39,593 nt of DNA from a virus. The position numbers and the translations under genes were made by a program. Positions 1 through 6,393 of the stretch are shown here, piece after piece (position 1 is the stretch's first letter; every line of letters starts with the position of its first letter). Location: positions 1 to 39,593 of the IMG/VR virus record IMGVR_UViG_3300047470_000203. The stretch is one strand, 5' to 3'. The notes beneath the pieces were generated by a model. The model was not told the origin of the DNA, ran no database searches, and worked only from the letters and a program-made list of their open reading frames with translations.

Positions 1-81
1 GTACCGCATCGAAGCCGGGTCGAGCGGCGGCGCGCCCTGGTCGAGCCACTTGGCGACATCGACAAAGCGCGCCAGGCCCAT
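1..81 (-). CDS. 5' part of a leftward small cysteine protein that crosses the window ends
   Basis: An ATG at 79-81 on the minus strand, two bases after the exonuclease stop codon, opens a frame that stays open for 27 codons to base 1. It begins MGLARFVDVAKWL. Read across the window ends as a circle, the next codons at 39593 and below continue in the same frame into the cysteine-containing protein ending at 39381, giving one 97-residue protein. A GGAG lies upstream, inside the end of the exonuclease gene. Function is unknown. The 5' part alone is weak evidence; the in-frame junction is what makes it convincing. Confidence 0.6.
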   Translation of the reverse strand, partial: MGLARFVDVAKWLDQGAPPLDPASMRY

Positions 82-83
82 GA

Positions 84-806
84 TTAGGCATGCTCCGACC
101 GGATTTGCTCGACCAGTTCGCCCAAAAACTTCTGCGCTGCAAGGCACTTCGTTATCATCTTCTGTTCCAGCTTGGCATCACGCTTGTAGGTGATCGTTGT
201 CACGCGCATGGACGGGTGGATATGGTCAACCTTGTGCAGATCGGTCTGCTCCCATCGCGGGATCAGGTCGTCGGGCGTGCTGACCAGGCAGAACGCAACC
301 GTATGTTCCTGCGTGTCGTACAGGTGCATGTAGGCGCGGCCCTGCCACTCGTACATGGCGTCATGGCAATCGGTACTGATGACCGGGAAGGTATCGACGT
401 TCCAGGAGGTTTTGATGTCAAGCGTGCGGATCTTCGGCACCAGCAAATCGCACTCGCCCGACAGAATGTCGTTTTTGACGCGCCCTTCGTGCTTCACGTA
501 CCGGGTCATGTGAACCGTGTTGAGCAGGTCGATGGAATCCTGTTCGCACTGGATGCCCTTGTCCATTTCCTTGCTGCTGATAACCTTGGAGTAGCCATAC
601 AGCATTTCCTTGGCATAGGTAGTCAGCGCCGTCTGCGCGCCTTTCGAGAGGCCGCGCGACCAGAATTCCTCGACCTGTGCCTTTTCCTCGTCACTGCGGT
701 TCTTCTTGCGATAGATCGCCTGTTCCGCTTCGTTGAGCAAAGCCATGTTCATTGAAACCGGGTCGGTCATCAAAGCGCCGACCGAGTGCGGGCGAAAGCG
801 CATCAT
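84..806 (-). CDS. PD-(D/E)XK recombination exonuclease (lambda Exo/YqaJ-like)
   Basis: 240 residues, about the size of lambda exonuclease (226). The nuclease core is visible: a conserved Glu at about residue 88 (GIQCEQDS), Asp at about 120 (SGECDLL), the D-I-K triad element at 130-132 (TLDIKTSW), and a downstream YEWQGRAYM element (about 152-160) matching the family's QxxxY helix. Proteins of this family degrade one strand of duplex DNA 5' to 3' and hand the single strand to an annealing protein. The gene overlaps the end of the RecT gene by four bases and follows it, so the two form a coupled Exo/RecT recombination pair. A RBS (AAGGGGCG) precedes the ATG ATG start. Family is confident; whether it is processive like lambda Exo is inferred. 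Confidence 0.88.
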   Translation of the reverse strand: MMRFRPHSVGALMTDPVSMNMALLNEAEQAIYRKKNRSDEEKAQVEEFWSRGLSKGAQTALTTYAKEMLYGYSKVISSKEMDKGIQCEQDSIDLLNTVHMTRYVKHEGRVKNDILSGECDLLVPKIRTLDIKTSWNVDTFPVISTDCHDAMYEWQGRAYMHLYDTQEHTVAFCLVSTPDDLIPRWEQTDLHKVDHIHPSMRVTTITYKRDAKLEQKMITKCLAAQKFLGELVEQIRSEHA

Positions 807-1693
807 TCTTTCGCCCCTTGCTCGGCTTCGATGGCCTTGGCGCGCTGTTCGTCGTTCAGGGTGTAGGTCTGCTCGATTTCTTCGACGGTGTACTCACCCG
901 CCAGGATTGCGCCCAGCGCGCGCTCGAACGCCTTCTGGCCCATCACGTGCTTTACCGGCTCGGCGGGTTCCGGCGGCTCGTTGATATCGACCAGCCCTTC
1001 GCCGCCGTCCGTATTCAGGTGGTGAATGGCATGGTCGAGCCGGTCGGTCTTCGGCCACAGTTTTGACGCGCGCTTTATGACGGTCTTCTTCGCCATTTCG
1101 CCCTCATCGGTGAGCCATGGGCAGGTTTTCGACTTCTTCGCCATCACCGCTTTCCATGCGTCGGATCGGTCGCGGATCGCCAGCACTTCATCGCGGGACA
1201 TTGTTTCGGTGAGGTAGTCGCCATCCAGCGTCTTGACGACGACATACACACCGATCCAGTCGCCGCGATCCTTGGCGAACGGTTGGCGTTTGTGGATTGG
1301 CGCATGGTCCACGCCGTTTTCTTCAAACAGGTCCGATTCGTACACCAGCCGCGCTTGCCCCCATCGAATCGAGCCGGACGCAATCGCCAGGTCGAGCAGG
1401 CCCATGTAGCTGATATCGAGGCAGATCGCGCCGCCGCGCGGCACCAGATAGGCTTGTTTGCGTGCCGGGTTCAGGCTGATCCCGATTGCTGCGATATTCT
1501 TGACCGCCGCCACGACAGACGCGCGGTTTTCCATAGCGATGCGCAGCGAATAGCTGTTCTTTTCCAGCACCTGAACGGCGAATTCGGCCTCGCGCTCAAA
1601 GTTGATAGAATGGTCGGACAGTACCGACTGGAATTCGTCCTTGGTGGCGTAAATGTCCTGCGTGACGATGGCGAGGGGATTTTGATTAGTCAT
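803..1693 (-). CDS. recT: RecT-family single-strand annealing protein
   Basis: 296 residues, slightly longer than E. coli Rac RecT (269). RecT family features are clear: an N-terminal segment with KNIAAIGISLNPARKQAYLV (about 65-84), the YMGLLDLAIASGSI block (about 96-109), and the late conserved segment with a Lys-rich WLTDEGEMAKKTVIKRASK (about 195-213). RecT proteins coat single-stranded DNA made by the partner exonuclease and anneal it to a homologous strand. In phages of this kind the pair supports recombination, concatemer formation and repair during replication. The gene overlaps both neighbours (1686-1693 upstream, 803-806 downstream), consistent with one leftward operon. The C-terminal 60 residues are acidic and variable, as usual in the family. 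Confidence 0.9.
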   Translation of the reverse strand: MTNQNPLAIVTQDIYATKDEFQSVLSDHSINFEREAEFAVQVLEKNSYSLRIAMENRASVVAAVKNIAAIGISLNPARKQAYLVPRGGAICLDISYMGLLDLAIASGSIRWGQARLVYESDLFEENGVDHAPIHKRQPFAKDRGDWIGVYVVVKTLDGDYLTETMSRDEVLAIRDRSDAWKAVMAKKSKTCPWLTDEGEMAKKTVIKRASKLWPKTDRLDHAIHHLNTDGGEGLVDINEPPEPAEPVKHVMGQKAFERALGAILAGEYTVEEIEQTYTLNDEQRAKAIEAEQGAKE

Positions 1694-1895
1694 CTTCTTT
1701 TTCCAGTGCTTTCATTGCGGCCCGGTGTGCGGCCATGTTGTCGGGTTTAAAAGGGTGCCCGGCGCGGTAGATCTCATCGAACTCGGTCAGGAATTCGTCG
1801 TGCTGCGCCTTGATTGCAGCGCCGAACGCCTGTTCGTAGGCATCCTGCGAAGCGTCGTCAATCCGGTCGGCCCGGCTGCTGCGGTGATTGTGCAT
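1686..1895 (-). CDS. Small unknown protein in recombination operon
   Basis: 69 residues, starting at an ATG preceded by a good RBS (GGGAGAAG). It overlaps the start of recT by eight bases. The sequence is polar and mostly helical in appearance (AFGAAIKAQHDEFLTEFDEI), with no recognised motif, signal peptide or membrane segment. Its placement, tightly coupled to recT, suggests co-translation, but a role in recombination is not shown. The first 38 bases overlap the end of the next upstream gene in another frame. Confidence 0.6.
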   Translation of the reverse strand: MHNHRSSRADRIDDASQDAYEQAFGAAIKAQHDEFLTEFDEIYRAGHPFKPDNMAAHRAAMKALEKEDD

Positions 1896-2130
1896 TCTGC
1901 TTCTCCCGGTTAATTTTCAATTCCGCCGCGTTGAGCAACGCCCTTGCCTCGGCGGTCTTTTCGGCGCACGGCATCATGTAGCTGCTGATTGCCGCAACCA
2001 CGCCGCGATGGTAGTACAGCATTTCGCGCGAATCGGCCCCGCAGGTGGGGCTCTGGATCTGGGCGATGGCGTGCCCCATGGCGGTGTCGCCGTCGCGGCG
2101 CTGCTGGTCGTACTGGCTCAAGTGGCTCAT
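1858..2130 (-). CDS. Small unknown protein, MSHLSQYDQ start
   Basis: 90 residues. The ATG at 2130 is preferred over an earlier in-frame one because AAGGAGCG sits directly upstream of it. The protein is polar, with a central segment around REMLYYHRGVVAAISSYM and a likely C-terminal helix (EARALLNAAELKINREKQ). No known domain is recognised. It overlaps the next upstream gene by four bases (stop/start overlap), so it belongs to the same leftward operon. It could be an accessory early protein; nothing more specific can be supported. Confidence 0.6.
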   Translation of the reverse strand: MSHLSQYDQQRRDGDTAMGHAIAQIQSPTCGADSREMLYYHRGVVAAISSYMMPCAEKTAEARALLNAAELKINREKQNAQSPQQPGRPD

Positions 2131-2285
2131 TTCGCGCTCCTTGCGTTGATCTTGCGCTCGGCTTCCAGGATGCGCCATCCGAGTTGCTGGCGGATATCCT
2201 CGGGCGATTCAGGAGGGCGCGGATGCGCGCGGCGCTCGGCCAGGTACACGCGGATCATTTCCTTCGGCGGATGATTGGCGGTCAT
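2127..2285 (-). CDS. Very small unknown early protein
   Basis: 52 residues beginning MTANHPPKEMIRVYLAERR. The start at 2285 overlaps the stop of the preceding gene as ATGA, and its own stop overlaps the next start, the typical signature of translational coupling in this operon. The protein is basic and probably helical (DIRQQLGWRILEAERKIN). No domain or motif is recognised. Confidence 0.55.
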   Translation of the reverse strand: MTANHPPKEMIRVYLAERRAHPRPPESPEDIRQQLGWRILEAERKINARSAK

Positions 2286-2422
2286 TGGTTCACCACGATC
2301 AGCAGCACGCCGACGATAGCCAAGGGCACCCATTGCTTGCGCTCGCACAAGTCCCACAGCCACGTGCTAAAGCGGGTGATCGGGTTGCCGGTGCGGGTCG
2401 GCAGCTTCTGGATGGGCTTCAT
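2282..2422 (-). CDS. Small single-pass membrane protein
   Basis: 46 residues starting MKPIQKLPTRTGNP. After a basic N-terminal half there is one hydrophobic stretch near the C-terminus (WVPLAIVGVLLIVVNQ, about 31-46), long enough for a membrane helix with the N-terminus in the cytoplasm by the positive-inside rule. It is coupled to the preceding gene by an ATGA overlap. Function is unknown; tiny membrane proteins of early phage operons are often host-interaction factors, but that is only a general expectation here. Confidence 0.55.
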   Translation of the reverse strand: MKPIQKLPTRTGNPITRFSTWLWDLCERKQWVPLAIVGVLLIVVNQ

Positions 2423-2721
2423 GCTGCGGCCCCGGTAGCCTTGGCGATGGCGACGAGAGCGGCGCTCTCCAGCCCCAAATTCATTGCACACTGGTTCAGC
2501 GCGACCGATCGCACGATGTCTTGCAGCGCAGCCAGCAGTTCAGGCGCGGCGGCGATCAGGCGGGCATTGGCTTGCTGGTTGGCCTTTTCGTCGTCGGCAT
2601 ACATGTATCCATGCACAGGACCACAAACGTTCATGTGGTGATCGGCGCGAAATACTTTGCGCACGACTGGATAGCATCCCTCCGTCTGCACTTCCCACGG
2701 TCCCGGTGTGTGCTTGCTCAT
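2419..2721 (-). CDS. Conserved phage protein of the HTPGPWEV / ARLIAAAPELL type
   Basis: 100 residues. The opening MSKHTPGPWEV and the central block ANARLIAAAPELLAALQDIV (about 52-71) are the two hallmarks of a very widespread small protein found in phages and prophages of Proteobacteria. Its biochemical role is not known. A strong RBS (GGGAGG) precedes the ATG, and the gene overlaps the preceding stop by four bases. It is soluble, with no membrane segment. The family assignment is recalled from the motif alone. Confidence 0.75.
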   Translation of the reverse strand: MSKHTPGPWEVQTEGCYPVVRKVFRADHHMNVCGPVHGYMYADDEKANQQANARLIAAAPELLAALQDIVRSVALNQCAMNLGLESAALVAIAKATGAAA

Positions 2722-3029
2722 TTCTTTCCTCCCAATACATTAAGCTGCGGTTTGAACGCCCCTGCTGCACCGGCTACCCCGGCAGCAACAAAGGCCGATT
2801 CCACGATGTCGCAGATCACGGTCGTGGTGGTGTTCTGCTTTGCCTGCATCAGCGCCAGGCTGCGGATTTCGCGCATGGCCTGCTCCAGCTTGTCGCGGGC
2901 GTCGATCAGGCGCACCAGTTCGCCCGCCCATTCGGGGAACACCGGCTCGCCGCCTGCTTTCAGGTCGGCGTTGTATTGGGTCATGGCGGCTTGGGCGTGC
3001 GCCGACAGGCTGGCGGTGTTCAGGGTCAT
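2718..3029 (-). CDS. Unknown early protein, helical
   Basis: 103 residues from the ATG at 3029 (MTLNTASLSAHAQAAM). An upstream in-frame ATG at 3104 lies inside the preceding gene and lacks a convincing RBS. The protein has a central charged helix (LIDARDKLEQAMREIRSLAL) and an alanine/glycine-rich C-terminal third (AFVAAGVAGAAGAF) that may be weakly membrane-associating. No domain is recognised. It overlaps its neighbours at both ends in the same operon. Confidence 0.6.
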   Translation of the reverse strand: MTLNTASLSAHAQAAMTQYNADLKAGGEPVFPEWAGELVRLIDARDKLEQAMREIRSLALMQAKQNTTTTVICDIVESAFVAAGVAGAAGAFKPQLNVLGGKK

Positions 3030-3214
3030 GCTGGCACCTTGGAGGCAAGAGCTTGGCGCGCTTCGGCAATGCGAATGGCGCGGCAATTGATAATCAGACC
3101 CCATGGCAGCATGTCGCGGGTAATGCAGCGCTCCACCGATTCTGCAAACTCTTCCAAGTTGCGCTCGGCATGGTCGATACCCTCCTTGGTCGTGTAGTCC
3201 AGTAGCTTTGCCAT
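3026..3214 (-). CDS. Unknown small early protein
   Basis: 62 residues from MAKLLDYTTKEG. Two ATGs are possible, at 3220 and 3214; GAGG lies eight bases before the second and too close to the first, so 3214 is chosen. The sequence (DHAERNLEEFAESVERCITR) looks like an amphipathic helix. No known domain. It is separated from the first gene of the arm by 63 bases containing a GC-rich hairpin. Confidence 0.55.
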   Translation of the reverse strand: MAKLLDYTTKEGIDHAERNLEEFAESVERCITRDMLPWGLIINCRAIRIAEARQALASKVPA

Positions 3215-3241
3215 CTTCATTTCCTCTGTCGTTATTGTGGG

Positions 3242-3261
3242 GCGCGGCACGATGGCCGCGC
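3242..3261 (-). other. Perfect GC-rich hairpin in leftward leader
   Basis: GCGCGGC and GCCGCGC form a perfect seven-base stem around a six-base loop, in the short gap between two genes of the leftward operon. No run of T follows in the direction of transcription, so it is not a classical intrinsic terminator. It could be an mRNA stability element, an attenuator or an antiterminator-protein site. Confidence 0.45.
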
Positions 3262-3277
3262 GATGGGGTGGATCGTC

Positions 3278-3493
3278 TTAGTGGCTAACGATCATCCAGA
3301 AATCCTTGCCCAGCTGCGATTGCGCATCCTGGATCGCGTGGATGTCGGCGGGATCGATATCGGCACGATTCAGGCCGGCCCACTCAGCGTAGTCGTCAGC
3401 GTCGAACGGCTTCTGCTGGTCAAGCGCGAAGACGGTCATGTTGGAAATTTCTGCGGCGGTGGACTGGATCACTTCATATGTCAAGCTGGTCAT
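3278..3493 (-). CDS. First gene of leftward operon, unknown
   Basis: 71 residues, acidic, starting MTSLTYEVIQSTAAEIS with RBS CCGGAGAAG. It lies about 30 bases after the predicted start of leftward transcription, so it should be among the earliest proteins made. No motif, signal or membrane segment is visible. The segment DADDYAEWAGLNRADIDPAD is strongly acidic. A position directly behind the early promoter is where host-takeover or anti-host factors are often encoded, but nothing in the sequence identifies one. Confidence 0.6.
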   Translation of the reverse strand: MTSLTYEVIQSTAAEISNMTVFALDQQKPFDADDYAEWAGLNRADIDPADIHAIQDAQSQLGKDFWMIVSH

Positions 3494-3532
3494 GGTCTTC
3501 TCCGGTGGTTGTTATGTGCTGCGATGTAGAGA

Positions 3533-3561
3533 AGCATAGCGCGGCTAATTTTGGATTGCAA
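3533..3561 (-). promoter_or_regulatory. Leftward early promoter (pL-like)
   Basis: On the minus strand TTGCAA (3561-3556) and TATGCT (3538-3533) are separated by exactly 17 bases, a good sigma70-type arrangement. Transcription would start near 3525, about 30 bases before the first leftward gene. The -35 box lies in the context CGCTTGCAA, which shares GCTTGC with other predicted promoters here. Confidence 0.65.
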
Positions 3562-3581
3562 GCGTTATTTGTACGTTTCGG

Positions 3582-3601
3582 CGCAACAGATTTATCTTGC
3601 G
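3582..3601. promoter_or_regulatory. Inverted repeat CGCAA-N10-TTGCG, candidate operator
   Basis: CGCAA at 3582-3586 and TTGCG at 3597-3601 are perfect inverted copies spaced by ten bases, between the two divergent promoters and touching the -35 box of the rightward one. Placement and symmetry fit a binding site for one of the small helix-turn-helix proteins encoded next door. A second small palindrome, TACAGTGTA, overlaps the rightward -10 box (3621-3629). Confidence 0.4.
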
Positions 3602-3626
3602 TTGTTCTTGTGCGCCGTGATACAGT
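3597..3626 (+). promoter_or_regulatory. Rightward early promoter (pR-like)
   Basis: TTGCGT (3597-3602) and TACAGT (3621-3626) are separated by 18 bases. The predicted start is about 25 bases before the first rightward gene, whose RBS AAGGAG lies at 3642-3647. It stands back to back with the leftward promoter, as pR and pL-type promoters do around a phage control region. Confidence 0.55.
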
Positions 3627-3657
3627 GTACGCACTACCGCACAAGGAGATTTAGAAA

Positions 3658-3861
3658 ATGACTATCGAAAACCCGCCCGAAACCATGCTTGCCTATGTGA
3701 TCCGAAAGCTCAATGATCCGTCCTATAACTGTTCGCGGATTGCAATGAAGCTGGGAATGCGCCGCGCCACGTTGAGCGATATCCGCACCGGCAAGATTGA
3801 AGACCCGGCGCACTCGACGGTTGAGAAGCTGCACACGTATTTCAAGTCGCTGGCAGATTGA
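3658..3861 (+). CDS. Small helix-turn-helix regulator (Cro-like)
   Basis: 67 residues. The segment RIAMKLGMRRATLSDIRTGK (about 27-46) has the spacing of a helix-turn-helix, with a Gly at the turn and a following helix ending in the R-x-G-K typical of Cro/XRE domains, then PAHSTVEKLHTYF as the supporting helix. Length and position, first gene after the rightward promoter with a divergent promoter opposite, match lambda Cro. The likely role is repression of the divergent early promoters. RBS AAGGAG is well placed. A CI-type partner is not seen. Confidence 0.72.
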   Translation: MTIENPPETMLAYVIRKLNDPSYNCSRIAMKLGMRRATLSDIRTGKIEDPAHSTVEKLHTYFKSLAD

Positions 3862-3864
3862 GTC

Positions 3865-4107
3865 ATGAAACTCACCCTCAACCAGTACCTTGACGAACTG
3901 ATCGTCGCTGCCGGCCTGAAAAACGACGCCGCCTTCTGCCGCTACTGCCGCGTGCATCCGTCCACGCTGTCGAAAATCCGCAACGGGCGGCTTCCCCTTA
4001 CCGCGCTGCTGTTCTGCCGCCTGCACGAGCGCTTGGGCGTGACCATGGCCGAGATTCGGGCGGTCGTCCATGCGCACGATTTCGCCTGCGACTTGCAGGA
4101 GGACTAG
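3865..4107 (+). CDS. Second helix-turn-helix regulator (XRE-like)
   Basis: 80 residues, starting four bases after the previous stop. DAAFCRYCRVHPSTLSKIRN (about 21-40) is a helix-turn-helix of XRE type, followed by GRLPLTALLFCRLHERLG, the usual remaining helices with the pattern seen in many small phage XRE proteins. It might act as a second early regulator. Its stop shares one base with the GTG start of the next gene. Sequence similarity to the first regulator is limited to the fold-level pattern. The exact operator is unknown; the inverted repeats at 3582-3601 are candidates. Confidence 0.68.
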   Translation: MKLTLNQYLDELIVAAGLKNDAAFCRYCRVHPSTLSKIRNGRLPLTALLFCRLHERLGVTMAEIRAVVHAHDFACDLQED

Positions 4108-4538
4108 TGGACAAGAAAACGTTCTACATGCGAACGCCGCAGGCGCGGGAATCGGCCATTGCCATGATCCGCAACCTGCCGCTGTCGGAGGACAAGCCGC
4201 TGATGGTCACGGTCGCCCCGTTCGCCAAGGTGCGCGGCCTCGACGCCAACGCCTATTACTGGCTGCGCTTGGGCGAAATTGCGGATCAAGCGTGGCTGGA
4301 AGGTCGCCAGTACAGCGCCGAAATCTGGCACGAGTACGCGCGCCGCAACATCATGCCGGAACAGGTCACGACCAAGGACGGCGAAACCCGCAGCAAGTGG
4401 GCCGAACTGCCCGACGGCACCCTGTCCGTGATTTCGACCACGCAGCTTGAAAAGCGTTCGTTTGCCGATTACGTCACCAGCGTGGAAGCGTTCGCTGCGG
4501 CTCTTGGGGTGCAATTTTCTGAAAGGCCGTACAAATGA
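4107..4538 (+). CDS. ninB: NinB/Orf-family recombination mediator
   Basis: 143 residues, close to lambda NinB (146). Typical family traits are an N-terminal RTPQARESAIAMIRNLP helix, a lysine-rich beta segment, and the RGLDANAYYWLRLGEIADQA block (about 44-63), then EIWHEYARRNIMPE. Lambda NinB (Orf) binds single-stranded DNA and helps load the annealing or recombinase protein, substituting for RecFOR. The start is GTG at 4107, preceded by AGGAGG and overlapping the previous stop. Together with RecT, the exonuclease and NinG it makes a complete lambda-like recombination set split over two operons. Confidence 0.85.
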   Translation: MDKKTFYMRTPQARESAIAMIRNLPLSEDKPLMVTVAPFAKVRGLDANAYYWLRLGEIADQAWLEGRQYSAEIWHEYARRNIMPEQVTTKDGETRSKWAELPDGTLSVISTTQLEKRSFADYVTSVEAFAAALGVQFSERPYK

Positions 4539-4786
4539 ACATTTACCGTCACCAATTCGTATGCGCCTGCCCCGCCAACAAGCAGCCGATCATCTACCAG
4601 CTTGAAGTGCGGTCGTTGAAAATGATCTACGTCGAGAAAATCGTCGTGGCTTGTCAGATGTGGCAACAGGAGTTCCACGAGAAAATCGCGGACGCTTTGG
4701 AATTACAGTTCCCCGGCACCTTGCAAGTGCTCAAGGCACACCACCATGGCGTCGATATCGAGACGCAGCGCGGTGGTGACGCATGA
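4535..4786 (+). CDS. Unknown 83-residue protein
   Basis: Starts MNIYRHQFVCACPANKQP, overlapping the ninB stop by four bases, and ends overlapping the next start the same way. It has a short N-terminal Cys pair (CAC) and a segment with IYQLEVRSLKMIYVEKIVV, probably beta-alpha. The size and coupling to ninB suggest a nucleic-acid related accessory protein, but no domain is recognised. Confidence 0.6.
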   Translation: MNIYRHQFVCACPANKQPIIYQLEVRSLKMIYVEKIVVACQMWQQEFHEKIADALELQFPGTLQVLKAHHHGVDIETQRGGDA

Positions 4787-5490
4787 CAGTGCATTACCAC
4801 GGAACCCCGATCACGCCGCGCACGGTGCTGAACGAGTTGGGCGGGCGCAACTTCTGCATTTCGTTCTGGAGGCCTGACGATGTGGAAGTGTGCCACCAGA
4901 TCGGCCAGAGCAACATGCTCGACAACGGCGCATTCAGCGCATGGATGGAAGCAATGCGGACGGGTAAAAAATTGAATCTCGATTGGAAAGCGTTTTACGC
5001 GTGGGCCGAAAAGTGGCTTGCATACCGCACCACCTGGGCGGTAATCCCTGATGTGATTATGGGGACTGCGGAGGAAAACGACGCGCTGATTGCTCAGTGG
5101 CCGCACGGCCAGCGCGGCGCGCCAGTGTGGCACATGCACGAGCCAATCGACCGGCTCAAGCGCCTGTGCGACGAATGGGAGCGGGTCTGCATCGGATCGT
5201 CGGCGCAATACAAGGTGGTCGGCGCTGACAACTGGCATCATCGCATGACCGAGGCCATGAACGCGATCTGCAAAACCGGGCGCGTACCGAACTGGCTACA
5301 CATGCTGCGCGGAATGAACGCGTCGCGCTGGGGCTACCCGTTCGCCAGCGTGGATTCGACCGACATTGCGCGCAATCACAGCAACGGCAAGCGCACCGCG
5401 CGCGAAATGGCCGACCGCTGGGACGCGATCCAGTGCTCGCCATTCTGGAAGAAGCAATATCTGCAAGCCGATTTGCTGGAGGCCGCATGA
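4783..5490 (+). CDS. TGT/DpdA-like TIM-barrel protein
   Basis: 235 residues. I do not know a named function, but several blocks look like a small TIM barrel related to tRNA-guanine transglycosylase and the phage DNA 7-deazaguanine transglycosylase DpdA: MLDNGAFSAW (46-55) resembles the DSGGF substrate-binding motif with Asp47; TTWAVIPDVIMGT (83-95) resembles the strand ending in a Pro-Asp; APVWHMHEP (113-121), VCIGSS (135-140) and WLHMLRG (171-177) look like successive barrel strands; FASVDSTDIARN (187-198) offers Asp191 as possible nucleophile. Such enzymes exchange guanine for a 7-deazaguanine base. The gene lies between the ninB group and ninG, overlapping both neighbours. No preQ0 synthesis genes are present. 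It could instead be a barrel with another role. Confidence 0.5.
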   Translation: MTVHYHGTPITPRTVLNELGGRNFCISFWRPDDVEVCHQIGQSNMLDNGAFSAWMEAMRTGKKLNLDWKAFYAWAEKWLAYRTTWAVIPDVIMGTAEENDALIAQWPHGQRGAPVWHMHEPIDRLKRLCDEWERVCIGSSAQYKVVGADNWHHRMTEAMNAICKTGRVPNWLHMLRGMNASRWGYPFASVDSTDIARNHSNGKRTAREMADRWDAIQCSPFWKKQYLQADLLEAA

Positions 5491-6110
5491 AGCGCGGCGA
5501 AATCCAGCGTACCGAGTTCGTGCGCGCCCCCTCCAAAGAGCCGAAACCCGGCAAGGGGCCGCGCAAGCGCCTCTGTGCCGTGTGCCGCGAGTCGTTCCCG
5601 AAGCAGCGCATGGGGCAGCAGGTTTGCGGCCCGCTGTGCGCCCGCAAGTTCGCGGAAGCCATCGCCGCGAAGCAGGAGCGCAAGGCCGACAAGCAGCGCA
5701 AGAAGGAATCGCTGACGTTGGCCCAACGTGCCGAGCCGGTGCGCAAGCTGGCCCAGCGTTACGCGGTGCTGCGCGATCACGCCTATGGTTGCATTTCCTG
5801 CGACAAGGGGCCGCACTGGACGGGCGGGAAGTGGCACGGCTCGCACTTCAAGAGCGTAGGAAGCAATTCCGCCCTGCAATTTAACTTGTGGAATATACAA
5901 AAAGCGTGCGAACAATGTAACTACTTCATGGCCGGGAATATCGGGCCTTACGAAACCAGGCTGCGCCAGAAGTACGGCGATGAGCGGGTGGACTGGCTCA
6001 AGTGCCACCCGCGCGAACGCGAATACCCGCAGGACTATCTCGACCGGCTGGCCGCGATCCTGCGCAAGAAAATCCGGCGCGCGGAAAAGCGCCTCGGCAT
6101 CCGTCGATAA
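5487..6110 (+). CDS. ninG: NinG/Rap recombination protein
   Basis: 207 residues, near lambda NinG (204). An N-terminal zinc-binding group (C30, C33, C47, C51), a lysine/arginine-rich helical linker (about 60-80), and a C-terminal HNH-like zinc domain (C102, C105, H118, H120, C141, C144; CEQCNYFMAGN) follow the family order. Lambda Rap is a structure-specific endonuclease that cuts branched recombination intermediates such as Holliday junctions and D-loops. The ATG at 5487 overlaps the preceding stop (ATGA) with GGAGG just upstream; an earlier ATG in frame lies inside the previous gene and is less likely. Confidence 0.88.
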   Translation: MKRGEIQRTEFVRAPSKEPKPGKGPRKRLCAVCRESFPKQRMGQQVCGPLCARKFAEAIAAKQERKADKQRKKESLTLAQRAEPVRKLAQRYAVLRDHAYGCISCDKGPHWTGGKWHGSHFKSVGSNSALQFNLWNIQKACEQCNYFMAGNIGPYETRLRQKYGDERVDWLKCHPREREYPQDYLDRLAAILRKKIRRAEKRLGIRR

Positions 6111-6130
6111 TCAACCAAGGAGCAGACAGC

Positions 6131-6316
6131 ATGAAATCCTACCGCGTCACCTACCGGGTACTTGGCGACCCCGCAGAAACGGCCATCGTGTTCCCCCTGT
6201 CGGCGCTCGACATCATTCCGCAACTGGCCGATTTGCACAGGGTCAACACGGTAGAAGTGCATGTGGTCAGCATGCATGAAATCCGGTTGCCTGGCGTGTT
6301 CAAGGTGGCGGCATGA
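6131..6316 (+). CDS. Unknown 61-residue protein
   Basis: Starts MKSYRVTYRVLGDPAET at an ATG preceded by AAGGAGC. It appears to be mostly beta strands (RVNTVEVHVVSMHEIRLPGV) in a compact alpha-beta fold. No motif is recognised. The stop overlaps the start of the next mini-gene (ATGA). It lies within the post-NinG block of small genes; lambda's corresponding region holds nin genes and the late regulator Q. Confidence 0.6.
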   Translation: MKSYRVTYRVLGDPAETAIVFPLSALDIIPQLADLHRVNTVEVHVVSMHEIRLPGVFKVAA

Positions 6317-6393
6317 CCCCGTCAGAGGCGCGCATGGCCTACCAGCTCAAGCGCCTGAATGCACCAGTCAAACCAGCGAAGGAGAAAACGTGA
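6313..6393 (+). CDS. 26-residue mini-ORF coupling two genes
   Basis: ATG at 6313 overlaps the previous stop, and its TGA at 6391-6393 overlaps the GTG start of the next gene. The peptide MTPSEARMAYQLKRLNAPVK is basic and helical. It contains the RBS of the next gene (GGAG at 6381-6384). Perfect overlaps at both ends suggest it is translated, either as a real small protein or as a coupling device. Short length keeps confidence low. Confidence 0.4.
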   Translation: MTPSEARMAYQLKRLNAPVKPAKEKT

